This document shows, in pieces, positions 1 through 6,016 of a stretch of 6,234 bases of DNA; positions within the stretch are counted from its first letter, which is position 1; the number at the start of each line of letters is the position of its first letter. The stretch is from positions 1 to 6,234 of the forward strand of contig CALQKL020000136.1 in assembly GCA_943331145.2 (NCBI GenBank), given 5' to 3'. The notes below the pieces were generated by a model. That model was not told where the DNA came from. It did not search any database and saw nothing but the letters and a program-made list of their open reading frames with translations. Both the position numbers and the translations under genes were made by a program. Source of the stretch: Chitinophaga pinensis. GTDB lineage: Bacteria; Bacteroidota; Bacteroidia; Chitinophagales; Chitinophagaceae.

Positions 1-665
1 ATAAAAATATCCATTGGATTTGCTGCTTTTGCTGCAGATCGAATAGCTATGATACTAACTGGCACCAATGTCATACCTGAAGCATGCAAACAAAGAAACA
101 TGATTTGAGGATTAGAGGCCACCGTTTTATTTGGATTGATTTCTTGCAAACTTTCCATTGCCCTTAATCCAAAAGGTGTAGCAGCATTATCCAAACCAAG
201 TAAATTGGCCGAAAAATTCATCATCATATGCCCCATTGCTGGATGTCCTTTTGGAATATCTGGAAATATACGTGTAAAAAATGGGCCAATGATTCTAGAT
301 AAAAAACGAATACCTCCAGCTTTTTCAGCAATAGATAAAAAACCCATAAATAAGGTAAGGAATCCAATCAATTTCAAACAAAGTGTAACAGCCGTTTGAC
401 AGGTTTCTAAAATACCATCTGAAGTTTGTATTTTATACATTAATTGTTTATCCTCGCCAACTCGTATCATCTGAACACCTTTTTCTAAAGGCATTTCATT
501 TATACTAGACAAAAAAGGAATCGTTTTAATTCTTATTGTATCACCAGATTTACCAGTAACCATTGCCGTAAAAACAGCTTTGTCGTTAACCGAGAAAAAT
601 GTTTTTACAGAAGCTGTAATAATTGCTATTATAATAAAAGCCGACCAAATTCTACTAAGTGCCAT
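1..665 (-). CDS. spmA: SpmA-type nucleoside-recognition (Gate domain) membrane protein, N-terminal part, cut by window edge
   Basis: The frame reads leftward from ATG at 665-663 and is still open at base 1, so only the first 221 residues are visible. An in-frame TAA lies four codons upstream (677-675), which fixes this ATG as the only reasonable start. Seen: a hydrophobic first segment (about residues 7-24), then a polar insert (about 25-88), then a hydrophobic Gate-type region. That region contains NFSANLLGLDNAATPFGLKAM (residues 150-170), the hallmark of SpmA proteins. Known: B. subtilis SpmA and SpmB are membrane proteins of spore-core dehydration, and homologues occur widely in non-spore-formers with unknown role. 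In Bacteroidota the two halves are, from memory, often fused into one protein of over 400 residues; whether that holds here is outside the window. It is divergent from ychF. Family call is firm; the transported or bound substrate is unknown. Confidence 0.85.
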   Translation of the reverse strand, partial: MALSRIWSAFIIIAIITASVKTFFSVNDKAVFTAMVTGKSGDTIRIKTIPFLSSINEMPLEKGVQMIRVGEDKQLMYKIQTSDGILETCQTAVTLCLKLIGFLTLFMGFLSIAEKAGGIRFLSRIIGPFFTRIFPDIPKGHPAMGHMMMNFSANLLGLDNAATPFGLRAMESLQEINPNKTVASNPQIMFLCLHASGMTLVPVSIIAIRSAAKAANPMDIF

Positions 666-729
666 TTCGATAATTTATATTGAAAATAATAAAAATAAAC
701 AATTGGGGGTGATTATTTTTAAATTAGAG

Positions 730-819
730 GCTTTGAGGGTTTAAGAAGTTTCTGATGTTTAAGATGTTTCAGGGGTTCAAAAGGTTCAATACGTTCAATG
801 AGTTCAAATGGTTGGAATC
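730..819. repeat. Degenerate tandem array, strict 9-nt period
   Basis: GTT begins at 739, 748, 757, 766, 775, 784, 793, 802 and 811, nine times in a row with exactly 9-nt spacing. A weaker unit (GCTTTGAGG) sits in phase at 730. The units drift across the array: the left half follows GTTTAAGAN or GTTTCNGNN, and the right half follows GTTCAANNN. Only the first three to five bases are well kept and the last three are nearly free. The array lies wholly between genes. From memory, similar GTTTAAG/GTTTCAAG-type arrays are scattered between genes in Flavobacteriaceae genomes, but I cannot confirm that here. It could be the remnant of slippage-expanded microsatellite DNA or a multi-site protein- or RNA-binding element. 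Confidence 0.8.
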
Positions 820-852
820 ATCTTCCCTTCAAAGCTTGCGTAAAACAAAAAA

Positions 853-926
853 CTTTGTGCCTTAGTGCCTTCGAGTCTTTGTGTCAAAAAAAATGCTGTA
901 AGCTTTTCTACTTCGTGTCTTATGTT
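853..926. repeat. Degenerate tandem array, 8-nt period
   Basis: Four consecutive octamers follow each other at 853, 861, 869 and 877: CTTTGTGC, CTTAGTGC, CTTCGAGT and CTTTGTGT. A fifth C is in register at 885. After a spacer, two further related octamers appear at 911 (CTTCGTGT) and 919 (CTTATGTT). A CTTGCGT at 835-841 is a possible outlier. The consensus is CTTNGTGY. Tracts of A flank the core array (847-852 and 886-893). From memory, CTTTGTG/CTTTGCG octamer arrays of this kind occur between genes in Bacteroidota and cyanobacteria with no settled function. The core is convincing; the outer units are less certain. Confidence 0.7.
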
Positions 927-983
927 TGGGTAGTTTGTGAGATTCAATTATCAAAAACTTTTATCAATACAAATTTCAACCCT

Positions 984-991
984 TACCTTTG
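984..991 (+). promoter_or_regulatory. Bacteroidota-type -7 promoter element of ychF
   Basis: TACCTTTG matches the Bacteroidota sigma-ABfr -7 consensus TAnnTTTG exactly. It lies 26 nt before the ychF ATG, which predicts a start site near 996-999 and a leader of roughly 20 nt. No clean TTTG/TTG -33 element is present at the usual distance; the best is the T-run at 958-962, so the -33 box is poor. A second exact match (TATGTTTG, 921-928) lies further up inside the octamer-repeat zone and may be coincidental. The element's position also shows that translation cannot begin at the upstream in-frame ATG at 937. Confidence 0.6.
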
Positions 992-1017
992 CGACCAATA
1001 AAAATACATCATTTAAT

Positions 1018-2118
1018 ATGGCATTACAAGCAGGAATCGTTGGGTTACCCAATGTTGGAAAATCAACTTTATTTAACGCAGTAAGTAGCAGTGCAAAAGC
1101 ACAAGCAAGTAATTATAGATTTTGTACGATAGAACCCAATACTGGATTGGTAAACGTTCCAGATTCAAGATTAAACAAATTAGAAGAATTGGTAAAGCCT
1201 CAACGTGTTGTACCTACTCAAATTGAAATCGTAGACATCGCAGGTTTGGTTAGAGGTGCTAGTAAAGGTGAAGGATTGGGCAATAAATTTTTAGCCAATA
1301 TTCGTGAGGTAGATGCCATCATTCACGTAATCAGATGTTTTGAAGATGACAACATTTTAAGAGATGAGGGACCAATTAATCCTGTAGGTGATAAAGAAAT
1401 TATTGAAACAGAACTTCAGTTGAAAGACATTGAAAGTGTTGAGAAAAAAATGCAACGTTCTGAAAAGATGATGAAACAAGGCGACGCAAAAATGAAAGCT
1501 GAATATGAAGTACTAAAAGCTTGTAGAGAGCATTTAGATAAAGGGAAAAATATTTTGTCGCTTGGTTTAAGTAAAGAAGACAAATTGGCTATTGCCGATA
1601 TTTTCTTATTAACGGATAAGCCTATTTTATATGTAGCAAATGTTGATGAAGCGTCTATGCATACTGGAAATAAATATTCAGATGCACTTACACAAGCCGT
1701 TAAAAATGAAGGGAATGAAGTAATTGTAATGACAAATGCTATTGAAGCTCAAATAGCTGAATTTGATAATGACGATGACAAGCAAATGTTTATGGAAGAG
1801 TATAAAATGGTAGAACCAGCATTAGATCGCTTGATTCATTCTACATACAAATTGCTAAATTTATCTACCTATTTCACAGCCGGCGTTCAAGAAGTAAGGG
1901 CTTGGACCATTCAACATGGATGGAAAGCACCTCAAGCAGCTAGCGTTATTCACACAGATTTTGAAAAAGGATTTATTAAGGCGGAAGTAATTGCCTATAA
2001 TGATTTCGTTGCTTTAGGTTCTGAAGCAGCTTGTAGAGACAATGGTAAATTGCGTATTGAAGGAAAAGAATATTTAGTGCAAGACGGAGACGTGATGCAT
2101 TTTAGATTTAACGTGTAA
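1018..2118 (+). CDS. ychF: Redox-regulated ribosome-associated ATPase YchF (OLA1 family)
   Basis: Complete, 366 residues, the usual length of bacterial YchF. Seen in order: P-loop GLPNVGKST (9-17); SNYRFCTIEPNTG with Cys36 matching the redox-sensing Cys35 of E. coli; switch II DIAGLVRGASKGEGLGNKFL (73-92); a central helical region (about 140-200); NVDE (208-211), the altered G4 motif that goes with ATP rather than GTP preference; and a C-terminal TGS domain (about 280-366) with YFTAGVQEVRAWTI and HTDFEKGFI, ending in FRFNV. Known: YchF is a cytosolic, nearly universal ATPase that binds ribosomes and acts in translation and stress control. The ATG at 1018 is chosen because family proteins begin with this MALQAGIVG-like segment, and because the 27-residue in-frame extension back to 937 would run across the -7 promoter box. 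Odd: Arg115 occupies the position of E. coli His114. The gene is monocistronic and convergent with the glycan operon. Confidence 0.97.
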   Translation: MALQAGIVGLPNVGKSTLFNAVSSSAKAQASNYRFCTIEPNTGLVNVPDSRLNKLEELVKPQRVVPTQIEIVDIAGLVRGASKGEGLGNKFLANIREVDAIIHVIRCFEDDNILRDEGPINPVGDKEIIETELQLKDIESVEKKMQRSEKMMKQGDAKMKAEYEVLKACREHLDKGKNILSLGLSKEDKLAIADIFLLTDKPILYVANVDEASMHTGNKYSDALTQAVKNEGNEVIVMTNAIEAQIAEFDNDDDKQMFMEEYKMVEPALDRLIHSTYKLLNLSTYFTAGVQEVRAWTIQHGWKAPQAASVIHTDFEKGFIKAEVIAYNDFVALGSEAACRDNGKLRIEGKEYLVQDGDVMHFRFNV

Positions 2119-2156
2119 AAATTTTGATTCCTTAATAGAAAGAAATAAAATGCTTC
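2119..2156. other. Convergent intergenic gap between ychF and the glycan operon
   Basis: Only 38 AT-rich bases separate the ychF TAA from the phosphatase stop (TAG on the minus strand). I see no GC-rich stem followed by a T-run on either strand, so no intrinsic terminator can be called. Termination may depend on Rho or occur inside the opposing gene. Confidence 0.55.
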
Positions 2157-2894
2157 CTATTCCAAAAAATCATTCCAAGATTGGTGATCAAGTAATGTTT
2201 TGAAAATCTTTTGATTTTTCGAGTCCTGAAGCATAGACAAATGTCTTCCATGGTGCATATCTGTTCCGACGAAAGATACCATGCCATTTTTTAGCATGTA
2301 TTCAGCAGCTTTTGCTGGTTCTTTACCATAGTAACCTGTTAGTGAAAGTAAATTGATTTGCAACATAAAGCCCAAATCAATAAACCGATGATACATCTTG
2401 TAATTGTTATGGTAATATGGATATCTTTCCGGATGTGCTAAAATTGGCGAATAACCAACATTTTGAATTTCAAATGAATATTGCTCTGGCTCGTTGGGCA
2501 TTGATGCATACGAAAACTCTGTAAGTATAATATTGTCTTTCAACGTTAGCAATTTCTCTTCTTTATTTAAAATTTCCAAAAAATAACTGTCTAACATATA
2601 CTCTGCTGCAGCATGAACTTCAAAATTGATGGATTGATTTTTCAATTCTTTTTTCAAACTGTCTAGAGCGGAATTTATAGTGGCGGGTGTATTTCTATAT
2701 AAATCACTTATAATATGTGGTGTGGCAATTGATTTTGTTACACCCATTTCCATCAATCCTTTTATCAAAAAAATAGAGGTTTCCAAATTAGGAGATCCAT
2801 CATCAATTCCTGGTAAAATATGAGAATGCATATCCGTTTTAATCGGAAAAAACTTGGTATCCTCAACTACTTTTTTCTTGAAAAAACTGAACAT
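2157..2894 (-). CDS. PHP-domain protein-tyrosine phosphatase of CpsB/CapC/YwqE type
   Basis: Complete, 245 residues, typical of the family. Seen: metal-binding PHP motifs in canonical order: DMHSHILPGIDDGS (21-34), ATPH (57-60), AAEYMLD (96-102), TEFSY (125-129), LAHPERY (152-158) and GTDMHH (210-215). These supply the His, Asp and Glu ligands of a multinuclear metal centre, and none is missing. No signal peptide or membrane helix is evident, so it should be cytosolic. Known: relatives such as Streptococcus CpsB and B. subtilis YwqE are metal-dependent phosphatases. They dephosphorylate the tyrosine-rich tail of the kinase that controls capsule or exopolysaccharide polymerisation and export. 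It is the last gene of the operon, 8 nt behind the GT2 gene, as fits a regulator of glycan assembly. The cognate kinase is not in view. A role in another PHP reaction is possible but less likely in this context. Confidence 0.9.
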   Translation of the reverse strand: MFSFFKKKVVEDTKFFPIKTDMHSHILPGIDDGSPNLETSIFLIKGLMEMGVTKSIATPHIISDLYRNTPATINSALDSLKKELKNQSINFEVHAAAEYMLDSYFLEILNKEEKLLTLKDNIILTEFSYASMPNEPEQYSFEIQNVGYSPILAHPERYPYYHNNYKMYHRFIDLGFMLQINLLSLTGYYGKEPAKAAEYMLKNGMVSFVGTDMHHGRHLSMLQDSKNQKIFKTLLDHQSWNDFLE

Positions 2895-2902
2895 CTTAAA
2901 AA

Positions 2903-3652
2903 TTATTTTTTATAGTATTGATGTAATTTACTCAAAGGTTTTAATATAGAAACAAATAATGGAAATGGAATTCCATTTGCTTTCATTGCCTTGTAATCAT
3001 TTCTATTCGCTTCTATCCTTTTTAATATATTGTTATTACTCAATCCTCCCCTACGCATCCTAATTATTAATTTAGGAATATAAATGGTACTTAAGTTAAG
3101 TTTGTACAAATACCTCGCCATGAATTCATAATCTGAAGCAGAATAAAATTCTATTTCATAATCGCCATATTTTTCAAGCAAAGCTCTTTTGAAATAAAAT
3201 GCAGGATGCGCGGGCATCCATCCTGTTTTGAATAAATTCCTATCAAATGCTTTGCCTTCCCACTTTCTGTAAATTTTGAAAATATCCTCTTCGTAAACAT
3301 AATTCAAATCACCATAAAGGGTATCTACATCGTTCTTTTCAAAAGTGTTTGCAATTGTTTCTAACACATCTTCAGATGCAAAAACATCATCGCTATGTAA
3401 AACGCCGATAACATCACCAGTAGCCATTTTCATCCCTTTATTTAAGGCATCAAACATGCCTTTATCGGGTTCTGAAATCCATTTGGAAATTTGATTCTCG
3501 TATTTTTTTATGATATTGATGGTATTGTCTTTCGAGTTCCCATCAACAATAATGTATTCAATATTCTTGTATGATTGATTTAATACAGATTGAATGCATT
3601 GATCCAAATATTTTTCGCAGTTATATGTAACTGTTATGATTGTAATTTTCAT
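2903..3652 (-). CDS. Family 2 glycosyltransferase (GT-A fold, WfgS-like)
   Basis: Complete, 249 residues from the ATG at 3652-3650. Seen: a GT2 opening ITIITVTYNCEKYLDQCIQS (3-22); nucleotide-sugar contacts IIVDGNSKDNT (34-44); EPDKGMFDALNKG (61-73); HSDD (86-89), the DXD-like metal site; HPAFYFKR (149-156); ASDYEFM (172-178), the likely acceptor/base region; and RRGGLS (200-205). This combination resembles the WfgS-like GT2 subgroup of O-antigen clusters. No membrane helix is seen, so it should act at the cytoplasmic face on a lipid-linked glycan. The frame extends upstream to an ATG at 3697, which would overlap the carbamoyltransferase by 26 nt. I prefer 3652 because the Rossmann beta-strand starts there, an A-rich AAAAAGAA leader precedes it, and the gap to the upstream gene becomes a normal 19 nt. 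Sugar and acceptor cannot be told from sequence. Confidence 0.9.
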   Translation of the reverse strand: MKITIITVTYNCEKYLDQCIQSVLNQSYKNIEYIIVDGNSKDNTINIIKKYENQISKWISEPDKGMFDALNKGMKMATGDVIGVLHSDDVFASEDVLETIANTFEKNDVDTLYGDLNYVYEEDIFKIYRKWEGKAFDRNLFKTGWMPAHPAFYFKRALLEKYGDYEIEFYSASDYEFMARYLYKLNLSTIYIPKLIIRMRRGGLSNNNILKRIEANRNDYKAMKANGIPFPLFVSILKPLSKLHQYYKK

Positions 3653-3671
3653 TTCTTTTTGATATGCTGCT

Positions 3672-5399
3672 TTATTTTTTGATGATGTAATTTTCAAGAA
3701 CGAGCATATCCATATTTGTTCTTAAAAAACAATTAAGCGCTTCTTCGGGCGTGTTTACAATGGGTTCGTTTTCATTAAACGAAGTATTTAGCAAAATAGG
3801 AATTCCCGTTTTTTTTCTAAATGTATCTATCAATTGATAATACCTTGGGGCTATTGTTTTATCTACAGTTTGCAATCTTCCTGTACCATCAACGTGTGTT
3901 ACTGCCGGAATCAATTGTTGCTTTTCTTTTTTAATTGGAAATACTTTTTCCATAAACGGAACGGTTTCATCCAATTCAAAAAACTCAGACACATATTCTT
4001 TTAAAATAGATGGTGCAAATGGCCTGAAACTCTCTCTTCTTTTTATTTTTGAATTCAACAATTCTTTGGCATCTAGTCTTCTTGGGTCAGCTAATATTGA
4101 TCTCCCACCTAAAGCTCGAGGACCAAATTCAGCTCGTCCACTCATCCATCCCACTACCCCACCATTTATCATGCAATCCGAAACTTGATCATACAAATCT
4201 GCATCTTCAACAAAATTGAAATTGATATTTTTTGCAATTAGAATTTCTTTTATTTCTGCATTTGAAAAATGGCTTCCTGTGTATGCCGAAAAAATAGGTT
4301 CTATTCTTGGTAAATTTAAATACTGATGATGTGTGTACATCCCTGCACCCATTGATATTCCTGCATCATGACCCGCAGAAGGAATATACACATTTTTAAA
4401 CGGCGTGTTCCTTGTAATCTTACCATTGGCTACACTATTTTGAGCCACTCCACCAGCAATGCACACGCTATCCAAGCCGGTTTTTTTATGCAAATGATTG
4501 AGCATGTGAAAAAGCACCAATTCTGTAATACGCTGAACAGATGCAGCAAGATCTTTATGTTCTTGAGTTAATGGTTCATCTTTTTTTCGAGGCTGACCAA
4601 ATTTCTCAATCATGTAATCACTATACATGGGGGCTACAACAGGAATAAAATCTTCGCCATAATCAATAATTCCTGAGGTTGCACTTCTGAAATATTTCAA
4701 GTTCAATTTGAACAATCCATCATCGGTAAGTTTTACCACATCTTGTAACTTATCCATAAATGTTGGCGAACCATATGGAGCCATGCCCATAACCTTGTAT
4801 TCATCGCCATAATGTGGAAAGCCAAGTAATTGGGTAAATGCGGTATAACATAACCCAATAGAATGCGGAAAATCCACTGATTGAAGTACTTCAATTTTAT
4901 TGTCTTTTCCAATAGCTGTCATAGCTGTAGAAAAATCACCAGAACCATCAATTGACAAACAAGCAGCTTCTTTAAAAGGTGAAGGAAAAAACGCTGAAGC
5001 AAGATGACTTCTATGGTGTTCGACATTAATTACTTTACCAGAAAAATCAGAAGTAGACATGCCAAATGCTTGAGCCAAATGTCCTTCAATGGAAGATACT
5101 TTTTTACGATTTATGAATCGTTCTTTAATTGCACTAAAATTTCCAAAAGGATTTTTAGCCACATAAACTAACTTCTTGAAAAGTTTCACATTGATATTTC
5201 TACCAATGGCAAAATAGTCTACATCTTCAATTCTAATCCCTGCTTCATTTAAGCAAAATTTAATGGCTAACTCCGGAAATCCTGCCCAATGTTTTACTCT
5301 TCTAAAACGCTCTTCCTCAATTGCTGCAATCATTTTTCCATTTACAAAAATGGCCGCAGATGCATCGGCATGAAAAGCGTTTATTCCTATTATATTCAT
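3672..5399 (-). CDS. NodU/CmcH-type O-carbamoyltransferase
   Basis: Complete, 575 residues, normal for the family. Seen: N-terminal ASKHA/Kae1-like domain with GINAFHADASAAI (5-17), IEEERF (27-32), HHRSHLASAF (128-137, metal-binding His), SIDGSGDFS (149-157), GDEYKVMGMAPYG (198-210), IAGGVAQNS (near 313) and SAGHDAGISMGAG (near 340). The FGPRALGGRSILADPR motif follows (near 423). The C-terminal domain has RESFRPFAPS (near 454) and LNTSFNENEPIV (near 545). Known: these enzymes make carbamoyl-adenylate from carbamoyl phosphate and ATP, then transfer the carbamoyl group to a hydroxyl of a sugar or antibiotic (NodU on Nod factors, TobZ on tobramycin). Here, between an exosortase homologue (20 nt upstream) and a glycosyltransferase (19 nt downstream), the inferred acceptor is a sugar of the surface glycan or its precursor. 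All core motifs are intact, so it should be active. The exact acceptor is unknown. Confidence 0.93.
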   Translation of the reverse strand: MNIIGINAFHADASAAIFVNGKMIAAIEEERFRRVKHWAGFPELAIKFCLNEAGIRIEDVDYFAIGRNINVKLFKKLVYVAKNPFGNFSAIKERFINRKKVSSIEGHLAQAFGMSTSDFSGKVINVEHHRSHLASAFFPSPFKEAACLSIDGSGDFSTAMTAIGKDNKIEVLQSVDFPHSIGLCYTAFTQLLGFPHYGDEYKVMGMAPYGSPTFMDKLQDVVKLTDDGLFKLNLKYFRSATSGIIDYGEDFIPVVAPMYSDYMIEKFGQPRKKDEPLTQEHKDLAASVQRITELVLFHMLNHLHKKTGLDSVCIAGGVAQNSVANGKITRNTPFKNVYIPSAGHDAGISMGAGMYTHHQYLNLPRIEPIFSAYTGSHFSNAEIKEILIAKNINFNFVEDADLYDQVSDCMINGGVVGWMSGRAEFGPRALGGRSILADPRRLDAKELLNSKIKRRESFRPFAPSILKEYVSEFFELDETVPFMEKVFPIKKEKQQLIPAVTHVDGTGRLQTVDKTIAPRYYQLIDTFRKKTGIPILLNTSFNENEPIVNTPEEALNCFLRTNMDMLVLENYIIKK

Positions 5400-5419
5400 T
5401 TAATAATAAACGATTTTAA

Positions 5420-6016
5420 TTAATTTAAATTAGGGTTTTCGGATACTGATTTATTATTTGCTTTTATGTTATTGTATTTATCGAACACAAATATCATTAA
5501 AAAAATAACGGCATACGCAACAATTGTAAACCAATCGTGGTGATTTATACCTAAAGGTATTTTCCAATGTTTATTTTCAGAAACCAAAAAAAGACTGATA
5601 CGAATTACGTTAACACTCCAAAGCATAAAAAAGCCAATAAATATCCAAATTATCTTTCGTAAAAATGATGATTTATTGGCTACAACAAATGCTATCCAAA
5701 AACTATAAACGCCATATCCAACACAGTCATAAGCTATACGAACACCTTTACCATTGACAAATCGAATAACGTGGTTTTCAAATTGAGCGGTTTTAATGCC
5801 AAAAAACGAAAGCAATGTTTTTGTGCCTATCAAAAGAGATGTTTTGATTGCAGATATATAATCAAGGTTTTGGGCAGCAAACTCGTTGTAATACCCTCCA
5901 GGCGTAACAAATCCAATCCAATAAAAAGTACCAAAATATAGAAAAGCAAACACCGCTAAAAACTTAATGAGAAATTGCTTAAATCCCGACTTTTTAAATA
6001 AATGATTATCCTTCAT
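5420..6016 (-). CDS. Exosortase/archaeosortase-family integral membrane protein
   Basis: Complete, 198 residues, close to the short single-domain exosortases of Bacteroidota (XrtF-like size). Seen: a hydrophobic N-terminal segment (about 15-37), further membrane segments near 60-73, 99-113, 120-146 and 163-178, and a polar Asn/Lys/Ser-rich tail. The proposed exosortase Cys-Arg-His triad is present in order: Cys98 in YDCVGYG, Arg139 in NVIRIS, and His159 or His160 in NHHDW. Known: exosortases are membrane cysteine transpeptidase-like enzymes that recognise C-terminal sorting signals (PEP-CTERM and relatives), and they are often encoded in exopolysaccharide loci. The start at 6016 overlaps the preceding glycosyltransferase stop by 11 nt, suggesting translational coupling; the next gene starts 20 nt after its stop. 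No protein with a sorting tail is encoded in the window. The subfamily (XrtF, XrtY, XrtN or other) cannot be decided by eye. Confidence 0.78.
   Translation of the reverse strand: MKDNHLFKKSGFKQFLIKFLAVFAFLYFGTFYWIGFVTPGGYYNEFAAQNLDYISAIKTSLLIGTKTLLSFFGIKTAQFENHVIRFVNGKGVRIAYDCVGYGVYSFWIAFVVANKSSFLRKIIWIFIGFFMLWSVNVIRISLFLVSENKHWKIPLGINHHDWFTIVAYAVIFLMIFVFDKYNNIKANNKSVSENPNLN

Larger units (their letters stand above)
666..1017. other. Non-coding intergenic region between divergent spmA-like gene and ychF
   Basis: No credible gene is seen in these 352 bases. A short open frame at 798-1001 runs through both periodic arrays, has no recognisable motif and resembles no family I know. The region holds an AT-rich leader for the leftward gene (666-720), a degenerate 9-nt-period array (about 730-819), a degenerate 8-nt-period array (853-885, weaker units to about 926), and the ychF promoter and leader. 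No tRNA, small-RNA hairpin or clear terminator is apparent by eye. No TAnnTTTG element is visible on the minus strand for the leftward gene. Confidence 0.8.

Noticed and set aside
136..399. Open frame of 87 codons on the plus strand
   Set aside because: It lies antisense within the SpmA-like gene, whose minus-strand translation carries a clear family motif; the plus-strand protein has no recognisable feature.
783..820. tRNA T-arm-like GGTTCAANNN sequence
   Set aside because: The GGTTCAA strings are units of the 9-nt array; no acceptor, D or anticodon stem can be formed around them.
831..906. Inverted repeat AAAGCTT (831-837) and AAGCTTT (900-906) flanking the octamer array
   Set aside because: Each arm centres on the self-complementary AAGCTT and only seven bases match over a 62-nt loop; chance is likely in such AT-rich DNA.
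730..926. CRISPR array
   Set aside because: Periods of 8 and 9 nt with no spacers, no 25-40-nt repeats and no cas genes nearby.
921..928. Second TAnnTTTG match (TATGTTTG) as a ychF promoter
   Set aside because: It sits within the octamer-repeat zone, lacks a TTTG/TTG element at the usual distance upstream, and would give a leader of over 80 nt; kept only as a weak alternative.
798..1001. Open frame of 67 codons on the plus strand
   Set aside because: It is built from the two periodic arrays and runs through the ychF promoter box; no motif and no coding-like composition.
937..1017. 27-residue N-terminal extension of YchF from the ATG at 937
   Set aside because: YchF proteins start at the MALQAGIVG-like segment, and the extension would be read through the -7 promoter element at 984-991.
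3653..3697. 15-residue N-terminal extension of the GT2 protein
   Set aside because: It would overlap the carbamoyltransferase by 26 nt and precede the first beta-strand of the fold with a lysine-rich tail; the ATG at 3652 has a better leader and spacing.
4368..4571. Open frame of 67 codons on the plus strand
   Set aside because: Antisense to the well-supported carbamoyltransferase, with no motif of its own.
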